Shown here in pieces: positions 7,613 to 19,793 of a stretch of DNA of 50,922 bases. This DNA is from Bacillota bacterium (lineage in GTDB: Bacteria > Bacillota > Limnochordia > Darwinibacteriales > Darwinibacteriaceae), in the NCBI GenBank assembly GCA_012837385.1, contig DURH01000049.1:1-50922 (forward strand), in the 5' to 3' direction. The notes below the pieces were generated by a model, which was not told the origin of the DNA, searched no databases, and worked only from the letters and a program-made list of their open reading frames with translations. Positions within the stretch are counted from its first letter, which is position 1. The number at the start of each line of letters is the position of its first letter. The translations under genes were made by a program, and so were the position numbers.

Positions 7613-8320
7613 GTGAGGGTAGAAGTAATACTAAGTCCAGACGAAGTTGGACACCACGATTTATGCGGGAAGACCTGCGTGGTGATGGATGTGTTTCGAT
7701 TCAGCACCACCGTTCTTACCGCCTTAGAAGCTGGGATGGAGCGCTTCTTCCCAGTGAACGACGTAGCAGAGGCTCAGCGCATGAAAAATGAGAATCCAAA
7801 GTACCTGTTGGCCGGGGAAAGAAATGCCGTGAAGATTCCCGGCTTTGATTTTGGCAACTCTCCCTTGGAGCACTACGGCAAGAGTTACACAGGGGGCGAG
7901 CTGGTTTGCTCCACCACCAACGGAACGAAGGCGGTTCAAGCTGCCCAGGGAGCAGCGCAGGTGGTTCTGGCCAGCCTGCGCTCGGCTCAGGCGGTGGCGG
8001 CCTATCTGGAACGGTCAGGACGCGATGTTGTGTTTCTGCCCGCGGGCCTAGAGGGGAAGTTCTCCTTGGAAGACACCTGGTGTGCGGGGCTCATTGCCAG
8101 CCTCCTCGCTGTGCGGGAGTGGGACGATGGCGCTAAGGCCGCCCGTCTGCTCTATGAGCATACTCCCGTAGATGCTCTGGTGGACAGCGCCCATGGCCGA
8201 CGCCTGCAGGCCTTGGGCCTCTGGGACGATCTGCGTTTTTGCTTGGAATGCAGCGTCAGTCCTGGTGTGGTAATTTGGGAGCCGCAAACGGGGTGGGGAG
8301 CTTTGGTAAGGGAACGCTAG
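7613..8320 (+). CDS. comB: 2-phosphosulfolactate phosphatase-family protein ComB
   Basis: The 235-residue protein has the ComB motifs: VVMDVFRFSTT, AGERNAVKIPGFDFGNSP and ELVCSTTNGT, then LEDTWCAGLI. ComB is a Mg-dependent phosphatase that makes sulfolactate in coenzyme M and sulfolactate pathways. Relatives are widespread in Clostridia without known coenzyme M, so the substrate here is open. Start GTG 7613, five bases after AAGGGGGAT. It is probably the last gene of the tsa operon. About 165 bases follow before groES, holding the heat-shock promoter and CIRCE. Confidence 0.85.
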   Translation: MRVEVILSPDEVGHHDLCGKTCVVMDVFRFSTTVLTALEAGMERFFPVNDVAEAQRMKNENPKYLLAGERNAVKIPGFDFGNSPLEHYGKSYTGGELVCSTTNGTKAVQAAQGAAQVVLASLRSAQAVAAYLERSGRDVVFLPAGLEGKFSLEDTWCAGLIASLLAVREWDDGAKAARLLYEHTPVDALVDSAHGRRLQALGLWDDLRFCLECSVSPGVVIWEPQTGWGALVRER

Positions 8321-8390
8321 CTTTTGGGAGCTAGTTGGGAAAATCGTGGGAAAACGGACGATATAGCCCACTCTTGCCAAATGGGAAGGC

Positions 8391-8419
8391 TTGCAAAAAC
8401 TGGAGTGGTTGATTAACAT
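8391..8419 (+). promoter_or_regulatory. Candidate groESL promoter
   Basis: TTGCAA (8391-8396), a 17-bp spacer and TAACAT (8414-8419). A start site about seven bases on would lie next to the CIRCE operator, as expected for HrcA control. The match to consensus is moderate; TATAGA at 8424-8429 is an alternative -10. Confidence 0.4.
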
Positions 8420-8430
8420 ATGGTATAGAT

Positions 8431-8457
8431 TTAGCACTCACTGACTATGAGTGCTAA
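8431..8457. promoter_or_regulatory. CIRCE operator (HrcA binding site)
   Basis: A perfect TTAGCACTC-N9-GAGTGCTAA inverted repeat, 29 bp upstream of groES. CIRCE is bound by the HrcA repressor, so groESL is HrcA-controlled. The hrcA gene is not in the window. Confidence 0.98.
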
Positions 8458-8486
8458 CAAGAGGAAATTGAAGGGGGTACACACAG

Positions 8487-8774
8487 TTGAACATTAAACC
8501 ATTAGGAGATCGTGTAGTTCTCAAGGTTGTAGAGGCAGAAGAGAGAACTGCCAGCGGCATCGTATTGCCAGACACAGCCAAAGAAAAGCCTCAGCAGGGC
8601 AAGATCCTGGCAGTAGGCCCTGGGAAATACGGTGAAGACGGTAAACTGGTGCCCATGACTGTCAAGGAGGGCGACACAGTCTTGTTTGCCAAGTACGCCG
8701 GCACCGAAATCAAGTATGAAGGCGAAGAGCTCCTGATTCTCAGGGAATCTGACTTGCTCGCTATTGTAGGATAA
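8487..8774 (+). CDS. groES: Co-chaperonin GroES
   Basis: The 95-residue GroES has the canonical start [12 protein letters not shown], the mobile loop [18 protein letters not shown] and the C-terminal ESDLLAIVG. It caps the GroEL chamber in the cytoplasm. The start is TTG 8487, eight bases after AAGGGGGT. A CIRCE operator lies in the leader, and groEL follows after 24 bases. Confidence 0.98.
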   Translation: MNIKPLGDRVVLKVVEAEERTASGIVLPDTAKEKPQQGKILAVGPGKYGEDGKLVPMTVKEGDTVLFAKYAGTEIKYEGEELLILRESDLLAIVG

Positions 8775-8792
8775 ATTTAACGAGGAAGGTGA

Positions 8793-10415
<1,623 letters not shown>

Positions 10416-10426
10416 GCTGAATCCTT

Positions 10427-10457
10427 AAAGACTCTGCCTCCGGGCAGGGTCTTTTTT
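10427..10457 (+). terminator. Terminator of groESL
   Basis: A 12-bp stem (10427-10438 with 10443-10454, one G-T pair), loop TCCG, and a T-run overlapping the 3' arm. Confidence 0.92.
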
Positions 10458-10538
10458 AAGTTAACACTGCATTTACAAGGGATCACGGGGACCGTGGCGA
10501 AAATACTAGTACGAAAATCGTCAGCAGGTGGGATTGCC

Positions 10539-11054
10539 TTGCAGGTCAGAGTTTTAATCAGTGCAGAGGAAATTGCCCGGCGGGTGCAGGAATTGGGACG
10601 GGAAATCAGCGCAGACTACCAGGGCCGGAGCATTCTGGTCATCGGTATTCTCAAAGGCGCTGTAGTGTTTATGAGTGACCTAATCCGGCACATCTCCGTA
10701 CCTCTGGAGGTGGATTTTATGGCCATCTCCAGTTATGGGGAAGCCACCGAGACTTCTGGAGTTGTGCAGCTGCTCAAAGACTTGGATCGGCCCATTGAAG
10801 GCAGAGATATTCTCGTTGTGGAAGACATTGTGGACTCAGGGCTCACCCTATCATACCTCTCTCAGCTCCTGAAGTCCCGCAAGCCTGCTACCTTAAAGAC
10901 GGCTGTCCTTCTCGATAAACCCGAAAGAAGGCGTACTGAGTTCACACCTGACTATGTAGGTTTTGCTATACCAGATGAATTTGTGATAGGATACGGGCTA
11001 GATTACAATCATAGGCATAGGGAACTGCCCTATGTGGGTGTGCTCGAGAAATAA
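10539..11054 (+). CDS. hpt: Hypoxanthine phosphoribosyltransferase
   Basis: The 171-residue purine salvage enzyme has the PRPP loop ILVVEDIVDSGLTLSYL, the GILKGAVVFMSDLIRH region, VDFMAISSYG and the C-terminal VIGYGLDYNHRHRELPYVG. It converts hypoxanthine (and usually guanine) with PRPP to nucleotides. TTG 10539 after AGGTGGGA yields the standard N terminus (QVRVLISAEEIA). A longer frame from GTG 10494 has no good ribosome binding site. The next gene, guaA, begins 16 bases on, so salvage and GMP synthesis are co-transcribed. Confidence 0.93.
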   Translation: MQVRVLISAEEIARRVQELGREISADYQGRSILVIGILKGAVVFMSDLIRHISVPLEVDFMAISSYGEATETSGVVQLLKDLDRPIEGRDILVVEDIVDSGLTLSYLSQLLKSRKPATLKTAVLLDKPERRRTEFTPDYVGFAIPDEFVIGYGLDYNHRHRELPYVGVLEK

Positions 11055-11070
11055 GGCGGAGGGTTGCTTC

Positions 11071-12303
11071 TTGAAACGAATCTTAGTGGTAGATGGCGGC
11101 TCTCTATATGCGCAGGATGTTGCGAGGAAGGTACGTGCCTTAGGAATCTACAGTGAAATCGTCCCGGGTTCTGCCGTGGTTCAAGCTCTCCAAAAAGCTG
11201 AACCCAGCGGAATTATTCTTGTGGGGCGAATTTCCCCGCGTCTAGAGGAAGACCTCGCTCAGCTATCTAGGCCCATTCTGCGGCTAGGCGATGAGGATGC
11301 CTGGGATTATCCTCTAGAAGGATTCTTGAACGAGGCTTGCGGCAGTGAGCGGGACTGGAGCATGGACTCCTTTCTAGAGCAGGCTGTGGACAAAATCCGG
11401 TCGCAGGTGGGCAGCGGCAGGGCTATTTGTGGACTGAGCGGTGGGGTGGATTCATCGGTAGCCGCGGTCTTGGTGCACCGTGCCATTGGTGATCGCCTCA
11501 CCTGTATCTATGTTGACCATGGGTTAATGCGTAAGGGCGAGAGTGAACAGATCGTCAACACCTTTGAAGGGCAGTTTGGTATTCCTTTAATCCATGTCCA
11601 GGCTCAAGACCGTTTCTTAAATAAGCTGGAGGGAATAGAGGATCCCGAACAAAAACGCAAGATAATAGGCATAGAGTTTATTAGGGTCTTTGAAGAAGAA
11701 GCGGCCAAACTGGGGGATGCGGCTTTCTTGGTTCAGGGAACAGTGTACCCAGATGTGCTGGAGAGTGGTGTGGGCCCAGGCACCTTTGTCAAATCCCATC
11801 ACAATGTAGGCGGCCTGCCGGAAGATCTCCGCTTTGAACTGGTTGAGCCCCTAACTCCCCTCTTTAAGGATGAGGTGCGCCTACTCGGGGAAAAACTCCA
11901 AATTCCCCAGGAGATCCTCTGGAGGCACCCCTTCCCAGGGCCGGGGCTGGCTGTGCGTGTTCTGGGGTCTGTAACCAAGGAGAAACTAGGCATCCTGCGG
12001 GAAGCGGATGCCATTGTCATGGAAGAGATCCGCAGAGCTGGCTGGTATGATAAAATATGGCAGGCTGCGGTTGTCCTCACTGACCTGCGTACTACTGGAG
12101 TGGGGAGGAGCGGACGGACCTTTGATTATGTGGTGGGCCTGCGTTTCGTAACCAGCAGGGATGGGATGAGTGCCGACTGGGTGCGGGTCCCCTATGAACT
12201 CTTGGCTTCCATTAGTGAACGCCTACTGAAGGAAGTGGAGGGCATCGGCAGGGTAGTCTATGACATCAGTCCCAAACCGCCGGCGACCATTGAGTGGGAA
12301 TAG
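11071..12303 (+). CDS. guaA: GMP synthase with truncated, non-catalytic glutaminase domain
   Basis: The 410-residue protein has a complete GMP synthase ATP-pyrophosphatase half: the P-loop SGGVDSS (residues 123-129), IYVDHGLMRKGE, GTVYPDVLESG, FPGPGLAVRVLG, and the dimerisation domain ending KPPATIEWE. Usual GuaA is about 510 residues with a 190-residue N-terminal class I glutaminase. Here only about 75 residues resemble it (ILVVDGGSLYAQDVARKVR to RPILRLGD). They join directly to the linker CGSERDWSMDSFLEQ. The nucleophile Cys motif, the GGP oxyanion loop (now LVGRISP) and the His-Glu pair are all absent. The enzyme should need free ammonia or a separate glutaminase. TTG 11071 follows GGCGGAGGG by seven bases. 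Confidence 0.93.
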   Translation: MKRILVVDGGSLYAQDVARKVRALGIYSEIVPGSAVVQALQKAEPSGIILVGRISPRLEEDLAQLSRPILRLGDEDAWDYPLEGFLNEACGSERDWSMDSFLEQAVDKIRSQVGSGRAICGLSGGVDSSVAAVLVHRAIGDRLTCIYVDHGLMRKGESEQIVNTFEGQFGIPLIHVQAQDRFLNKLEGIEDPEQKRKIIGIEFIRVFEEEAAKLGDAAFLVQGTVYPDVLESGVGPGTFVKSHHNVGGLPEDLRFELVEPLTPLFKDEVRLLGEKLQIPQEILWRHPFPGPGLAVRVLGSVTKEKLGILREADAIVMEEIRRAGWYDKIWQAAVVLTDLRTTGVGRSGRTFDYVVGLRFVTSRDGMSADWVRVPYELLASISERLLKEVEGIGRVVYDISPKPPATIEWE

Positions 12304-12319
12304 AATCGGGGGTGACATC

Positions 12320-12955
12320 ATGATTAAGTATGATGAAAATGGTCTAGTGCCAGCCATCATTCAGGATACCCAAGGACGAGTTTTGATGATGGCCTACATG
12401 AATGAAGAGGCATTCAATAAAACGCTGCAGACAGGGGAAACCTGGTTTTACAGCCGCAAACGTCAACAGATATGGAAGAAGGGTGCAGAAGCTGGCAATG
12501 TCCAAAAAGTACGGCGCATAACCGCCGACTGCGATCGGGATACTGTCCTGATCACGGTGGATCAGCATGGCCACGGAGCGTGCGATGATGATGGCGATTC
12601 CTACACCTGTTTTCATAACCTCATTATGTCCGATGGCCCGGACCAGAGTGATCTGCTGCCCCACCGCGAAGCCCTCTCTTGGCTCTATGCCAGCATTGAG
12701 GACCGGAGGCGTTCGCCGAAGGTAGGTTCATATACCAACTACTTGATGGAAAACGGTTTGGACAAGATACTCAAGGCCTTTGGAGAAGAAGCCGCAGAAG
12801 TGATTATTGCGGGGAAGAACAAAGATGATGAAGAGCTGGTCTATGAGGTCAGCGATCTCCTTTACCACCTCCTGGTGCTTTTGGTCTTTAGAAGGATTGG
12901 TTTGGAGTCGGTATGGGAGGAGCTGCTGGGCCGCTCCAGTCTGTCGGGCAACTGA
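12320..12955 (+). CDS. hisI: Bifunctional phosphoribosyl-AMP cyclohydrolase / phosphoribosyl-ATP pyrophosphatase HisIE
   Basis: The 211-residue protein has a HisI domain (residues 1 to about 110): GRVLMMAYMNEEAF, TWFYSRKRQQIWKKG and the Cys-bearing motifs ADCDRD and GACDDDG..YTCF. A HisE domain follows: GSYTNYLMENGLDKILKAFG, GEEAAEVIIAGKN, EVSDLLYHLLVLL. It performs steps 2 and 3 of histidine synthesis. The usual ACHTG..SCF motif is changed to ACDDDGDSYTCF, keeping the Cys residues but losing the His. ATG 12320 is used since GGGGGTGA precedes it. It lies away from other his genes, behind guaA, and ends the operon. Confidence 0.9.
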   Translation: MIKYDENGLVPAIIQDTQGRVLMMAYMNEEAFNKTLQTGETWFYSRKRQQIWKKGAEAGNVQKVRRITADCDRDTVLITVDQHGHGACDDDGDSYTCFHNLIMSDGPDQSDLLPHREALSWLYASIEDRRRSPKVGSYTNYLMENGLDKILKAFGEEAAEVIIAGKNKDDEELVYEVSDLLYHLLVLLVFRRIGLESVWEELLGRSSLSGN

Positions 12956-12997
12956 TCCAGCGGAGCGCTTCTCCTCTAGGATACTTTGTAAGACGAG

Positions 12998-13027
12998 AAG
13001 ACACCTTCCGCACTGGGAGGTGTCTTT
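12998..13027. terminator. Shared terminator between hisIE and the convergent SleB-like gene
   Basis: A 12-bp stem with one G-T pair (12998-13009 with 13015-13026) and a 5-base loop. Flanking A and T bases on both arms suit termination in both directions. It lies between convergent genes. Confidence 0.8.
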
Positions 13028-13031
13028 ATCA

Positions 13032-13778
13032 TCACTTGAAGAAGCGGTGGTTGCCTATGGTCACAGTGGGGGTTCGGCTCCAAACCCAGGAGCTTCGTCC
13101 CACCTTGGCAGGGGCGAAAAACCCTGTTGCGCCTAAGCTGGGATCCCAGCCAGCCAAGGCGTCGGCTACGGCATCTTTCGCGGTTTGGCTGGCGGCGATA
13201 TGGATGGTGCCATTTAATACCGGTTCATATTGATAGTAGCTCCTGCCTCCTGATACGATCACTTGGTTGACCACTCCTCTTAAGGTATTGGGATAGTCCG
13301 GATGTACCACGCGGTTCAGCACTGACGCTGCTACTGCCACTTGGCCTTGGTAGCTTTCGCCCTTGGCCTCTGCATGAACCAGCCGGGCCAGGAGATCCAA
13401 TTCGCTTGTAGAAAAAATGGGTGTCAGGGTTTCGGTGATGGTGGAACCGTTAGACGTGACTACCACCTGTTTCTGCAGCTGTTTATGGTGCAGTGCATTG
13501 ATTGTTAAAGTGTAAGTACCTGGCACAACCCCTTGGAATTCAAAGGCACCGCCGGAAATGGAAGTGCTGTATCCTGGGGAGCCTGAACGGGTGAGGGTTA
13601 CCTTTCCGCTCCACAGCTTCAGGCCCGAGTAAGCATCGTGAACGATGCCTGTGAGGGAACCTTTCACGCCGCCAGTGGGCGTTTCGCCTGGGGTGGACGA
13701 TGGGGGGAGAGTAGTTAGGCAACCTCCCAGAGTAACTGCCAGCAAAAGAATGATTAGTAACAAAGAATAGTGCCGCAA
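13032..13778 (-). CDS. Lipoprotein with regulatory-like beta domain and SleB/CwlJ-type cell wall hydrolase domain
   Basis: The 248-residue protein starts with a lipoprotein signal (hydrophobic run, lipobox LGGC with Cys20). A Thr/Pro/Gly linker follows, then a beta-sandwich of carboxypeptidase-regulatory type at about residues 40-115 (GSLTGIVHDAYSGL, FEFQGVVPGTYTLTI). The C-terminal half is a Hydrolase_2 (SleB/CwlJ) domain: LLARLVHAEAKGESYQGQVA with the likely catalytic Glu, VLNRVVHPDYPNTL, GWDPSLGATGFFAPAK, WVWSRTPTVTIG. Such enzymes cut spore cortex or wall peptidoglycan. The TTG start at 13778 is preceded by AAGGAAGGAA. It is divergent from pcrA. A germination role is inferred. Confidence 0.85.
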   Translation of the reverse strand: MRHYSLLLIILLLAVTLGGCLTTLPPSSTPGETPTGGVKGSLTGIVHDAYSGLKLWSGKVTLTRSGSPGYSTSISGGAFEFQGVVPGTYTLTINALHHKQLQKQVVVTSNGSTITETLTPIFSTSELDLLARLVHAEAKGESYQGQVAVAASVLNRVVHPDYPNTLRGVVNQVIVSGGRSYYQYEPVLNGTIHIAASQTAKDAVADALAGWDPSLGATGFFAPAKVGRSSWVWSRTPTVTIGNHRFFK

Positions 13779-13913
13779 AATGACTGTTCCTTCCTTCCAT
13801 TTTTGTCGGTATTTTCTGCAGGTCTTATTTCTCGGTTGAGGGGCGCTGCCCTGCAGGGAAGCGCTGGAAAACCGCTGTGGATAGGAAGGGTTTTTTGCTT
13901 AAAGGAGATGGAG

Positions 13914-16061
13914 ATGGACTATTTACAGGGCTTAAATCCAAATCAAAAACTCGCAGTGACAACCACGGAAGGCCCCCTACTAGTTATAGCAGGGGCAGGC
14001 AGCGGTAAGACCCGGGTGCTTACCACGCGAATCGCTTATCTGATCAGGGAGCGTCAAGTTCCACCCTACAGAATCGCCGCGGTAACTTTCACCAATAAGG
14101 CGGCTCAAGAAATGCGGGAGCGGCTGCATGCCCTCATCGGTCCCAGTGCCGAGCAGGTGGCCATGGGTACCTTCCACTCTCTCTGTGTGCGCATCCTGCG
14201 CTCTGAGGTGGCCTACTCAGCTTACCAGCCCAACTTTCAAATCTTCGACCAAACAGAGCAGCTTGCCTTGATCAGGGAGGTCTGCAGAGAACTCAACCTC
14301 GATCCTAAACGCATCCCGCCCAAGGCGCTGTTGGCGTCCATCAGCAAGGCCAAGGATGAGCTGATCACACCTGAGGAGTATCCCGCAGCAGGGGGAGATT
14401 TTTGGGAGCAGACTGTTGCCAAAGTGTATGGGAAGTATCAGCAGAAATTGGTGCAGAACAATGCCTTGGATTTCGATGATCTGATCATGGTTGTAGTGCG
14501 TATGTTCCAGCAGCATCCTCAGATCAAGAACAAGTATCAAGAACGCTTCGAACATATTCTCGTTGATGAGTATCAAGATACCAATAGGGCCCAGTATGAG
14601 CTGGTTCATATCCTTGCCCAGCGTACGGGAAATATCTGTGTGGTTGGGGATGAGGACCAGAGCATCTATGCTTTCCGTGGGGCGGACATCCGCAATATCT
14701 TGGAGTTTGAAAAGGATTTTCCCGGCGCTCAGGTGGTGAAACTCGAGGAGAATTACCGCTCCACACAGAACATATTAGGGGCTGCCAATTCCGTCATCAG
14801 CAACAACACGGAGAGAAAAGCAAAACAGCTGTGGACGAAGCGGGACCCAGGAGAAAAGGCAGTTTTCTACCAAGGGGACAATGAGCGGGGAGAAGCCCGT
14901 TTTGTTGCGGACACGATCAGGAGACTCCAAAAGGAGCGGGGCTGGTCCTATCGGGATTTCACCATTCTCTACCGCACCCATGCCCTGTCCCGGGTTTTAG
15001 AGGAAGAGTTTATGCGCAGCGGAGTACCCTACCGCATTGTGGCTGGCCTGCGTTTCTATGAGCGTAAGGAGATCAAAGACCTCTTGGCCTATCTGCGCCT
15101 CATCAACAATCCCCATAGTGATCTGAGTTTTGTGCGAGTGGTGAACACGCCGAAGAGAGGTATTGGCGCTTCCACCATTGCCCGCCTCAGTGCCTATGCC
15201 CAAGAGTTCGGGATCAGCTTGTTTGAGGCCCTGTCTTACCTTGATGGTATTGACGGCCTCAGCCCTAGGTTCGTCAAGGCACTGCGAGGGTTTAAGAACC
15301 TCATTGACAGTCTCTGTGAGCAGTCAGGGGAACTTGATCTCACTGAGCTGGTTCAGGCTGTTCTAGAGCAGAGTGGCTATCTAGCTGAACTTCAAGCTGA
15401 GGGAGATGAAGAAGCCCAGATCCGAATGGAGAACCTCCAAGAATTCCTGTCCTTAACCAAACAGTTCGAAACGGAGGGTTCGGCGGCGGATCTGGGGGCA
15501 CTGTTGGAATACGTGGCCCTGATCAGTGATGTGGACACCTACGATGCGGAGGCTAATGCGGTGAGCATGATGACCGTCCATGCCTCTAAGGGTTTGGAGT
15601 TTCCAGTAGTATTCATCGTGGGCTTGGAGGAGGGGATCTTCCCCCATGCCCGTTCCACTTTTGAAGAAGGGCAGGTGGAAGAAGAGAGGCGGCTGATGTA
15701 TGTGGCCATGACCAGGGCCCAGGAGCGCCTGTTTCTAACCTGCGCCCAACAGCGCACATTATATGGGGCCACCAGGCCCAATGCGGTCTCCAGCTTTGTA
15801 CGGGAGATCGATGGGCAGTATCTGGAGGAACAGGGTTCCAGCTTCATGAGCGTGCAGAGGATTTTGCCCCCAACTGCGCCCAAACCAGGAGTCTCGCCAG
15901 ACGCCTACCAGGTAGGAGATAAGGTGGAGCACAAAGTCTGGGGACGCGGTATGGTGGTGTCGGTGAGTGATTCTGGTGGCGATCTCCTTTTGAGTATCGC
16001 CTTTCCTGGGAAAGGCATCAAAAAGGTTATGGCGCACCTGGCACCGATCACTAAGGTTTAA
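13914..16061 (+). CDS. pcrA: Superfamily 1 DNA helicase PcrA/UvrD
   Basis: The 715-residue helicase has all SF1A motifs: LNPNQ Q-motif, Walker A AGAGSGKT (residues 26-33), VTFTNKAAQEM, VDEYQDTN, GDEDQSIYAFRGAD, LEENYRST, MTVHASKGLEFPVVF, EERRLMYVAMTRA. The C-terminal Tudor-like tail (DKVEHKVWGRGMVV) contacts RNA polymerase in Bacillus PcrA. It unwinds DNA 3' to 5' in repair and replication restart. The frame is open back to 13770, but ATG 13914, six bases after AAAGGAG, gives the family N terminus. ligA follows by 18 bases, the common pcrA-ligA pair. Confidence 0.97.
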   Translation: MDYLQGLNPNQKLAVTTTEGPLLVIAGAGSGKTRVLTTRIAYLIRERQVPPYRIAAVTFTNKAAQEMRERLHALIGPSAEQVAMGTFHSLCVRILRSEVAYSAYQPNFQIFDQTEQLALIREVCRELNLDPKRIPPKALLASISKAKDELITPEEYPAAGGDFWEQTVAKVYGKYQQKLVQNNALDFDDLIMVVVRMFQQHPQIKNKYQERFEHILVDEYQDTNRAQYELVHILAQRTGNICVVGDEDQSIYAFRGADIRNILEFEKDFPGAQVVKLEENYRSTQNILGAANSVISNNTERKAKQLWTKRDPGEKAVFYQGDNERGEARFVADTIRRLQKERGWSYRDFTILYRTHALSRVLEEEFMRSGVPYRIVAGLRFYERKEIKDLLAYLRLINNPHSDLSFVRVVNTPKRGIGASTIARLSAYAQEFGISLFEALSYLDGIDGLSPRFVKALRGFKNLIDSLCEQSGELDLTELVQAVLEQSGYLAELQAEGDEEAQIRMENLQEFLSLTKQFETEGSAADLGALLEYVALISDVDTYDAEANAVSMMTVHASKGLEFPVVFIVGLEEGIFPHARSTFEEGQVEEERRLMYVAMTRAQERLFLTCAQQRTLYGATRPNAVSSFVREIDGQYLEEQGSSFMSVQRILPPTAPKPGVSPDAYQVGDKVEHKVWGRGMVVSVSDSGGDLLLSIAFPGKGIKKVMAHLAPITKV

Positions 16062-18362
<2,301 letters not shown>

Positions 18363-18366
<4 letters not shown>

Positions 18367-19793
18367 GAAGACTTGCAGAGCTGCTTCAGTCAAAACAGAT
18401 TTCCAGCACAGAAATTGTCCGCGGCTGTTTAGAGCGAATCGAAGAGACAGAGCCCGTGCTTAACGCCTTTATTACCGTAGATGAGGAGGGAGCTCTGGCC
18501 CAGGCTGCGGCAGCTGATCGGCGCAGAGCCGCAGGTGAGCCCCTGTCGCCCTGGGATGGGATACCCTTAGCAGTAAAGGACAATATCTCCACCTCGGGCT
18601 TGAGGACTACCTGTGCCTCCCGTTTTCTCCGGAATTATACTCCGATCTTTGATGCCACAGTGGTGGAGCGCGTCAAAAGGGCTGGGCTGCCCATTGTGGG
18701 AAAGACTAACCTGGATGAGTTCGCCATGGGTTCGTCTACAGAGTATTCGGCCTTTGGTGTGACCAAAAACCCCCATGATCCTCTGCGAGTGGCGGGGGGC
18801 TCTTCTGGAGGTTCGGCGGCTGCGGTTGCTGCGGAGCAGGTGCCCTGGTCTTTGGGCACCGATACTGGTGGATCCATCAGGCAGCCAGCTTCCTTCTGCG
18901 GTGTCGTGGGATTAAAACCCAGTTATGGCCGGGTATCCCGCTACGGAGCGGTGGCCTTGGCTCCCTCTCTAGATCAAGTGGGAACCCTGGCCCGGAAAGT
19001 GGAAGATGCGGCCATCTTGTTCTCCCTGATTGCTGGGGCGGATCCCAGGGATGCAGTTTCCGCAGGAGCCCCTGGCTTTCCAGTGCCAGTGTGGGACGAT
19101 ACCGTGGTACGCGGCCTGAGGGTGGGCGTTCCGGAAGAGTTTTTCAGTTCAGGCTTAAATGAAGAAGTGGAAAAAGCTGTGAAAAGAGCTTTGCAGAACC
19201 TGGCGGATCAGGGTGCGGTTCTCCAGCCCATTTCTCTGCCCACCAACGAATATGCCATTGACACTTATCTGACCTTGGTCACTGCAGAAGCGAGCTCCTG
19301 CTTGGCCCGTTTTGACGGGGTACGGTACGGGGAGCGGGTAGAGGCCGCAGATGCCAACACCATGTTTGCAAAAAGCCGGGGAGCAGGGTTTGGCCACGAG
19401 GTTAAGCGCCGCATCATGCTGGGGACGTATGTGCTCAGTGCCAGCCATTATGAAGCTTACTATGAGCAGGCTCAAAAAGTGCGTACCCTGATTAAGCAGG
19501 ACGTGGCTAGGGCATTCCAGGAAGTGGATGTGATTGTAACGCCTACAACTCCAACCACGGCTTTCAAAATTGGGGAAAAGCGCAACCCCTTGGAGATGTA
19601 CCTGTCTGATCTATATACAGCTACTGCCAACTTGAGCGGAGTGTGTGCCTTGAGCCTGCCTTGCGGGGTTGATTCCCAGGGCCTGCCCATTGGCTTGCAG
19701 ATTATTGGAGATCATTTCGGAGAAGAGCTTGTGTTCCAGGTGGCGCATGCGGTAGAGGAAAGCGTGGGAAGGGGGACTGGAAGTGAAGTATGA
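18363..19793 (+). CDS. gatA: Asp-tRNA(Asn)/Glu-tRNA(Gln) amidotransferase subunit A
   Basis: The 476-residue amidase-signature enzyme keeps the Ser-cis-Ser-Lys triad: Lys72 in PLAVKDNIS, Ser147 in RVAGGSSGGSAAAVA and Ser171 in DTGGSIRQPASFCG. It releases ammonia from glutamine for GatB. It forms glutaminyl- and possibly asparaginyl-tRNA when the matching synthetases are missing. The ATG overlaps the gatC stop by four bases, and the 3' end overlaps gatB by 11. Confidence 0.97.

Noticed and set aside
11071-11400. Frameshift or broken gene as the cause of the short GuaA N terminus
   Set aside because: The frame is continuous from a good ribosome binding site through recognisable GuaA segments on both sides of the gap. 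The missing part is not present in another frame nearby.
13840-13875. GC-rich imperfect hairpin upstream of pcrA as a terminator
   Set aside because: It has an internal mismatch and no T-run, and it lies between divergent genes where no terminator is needed.
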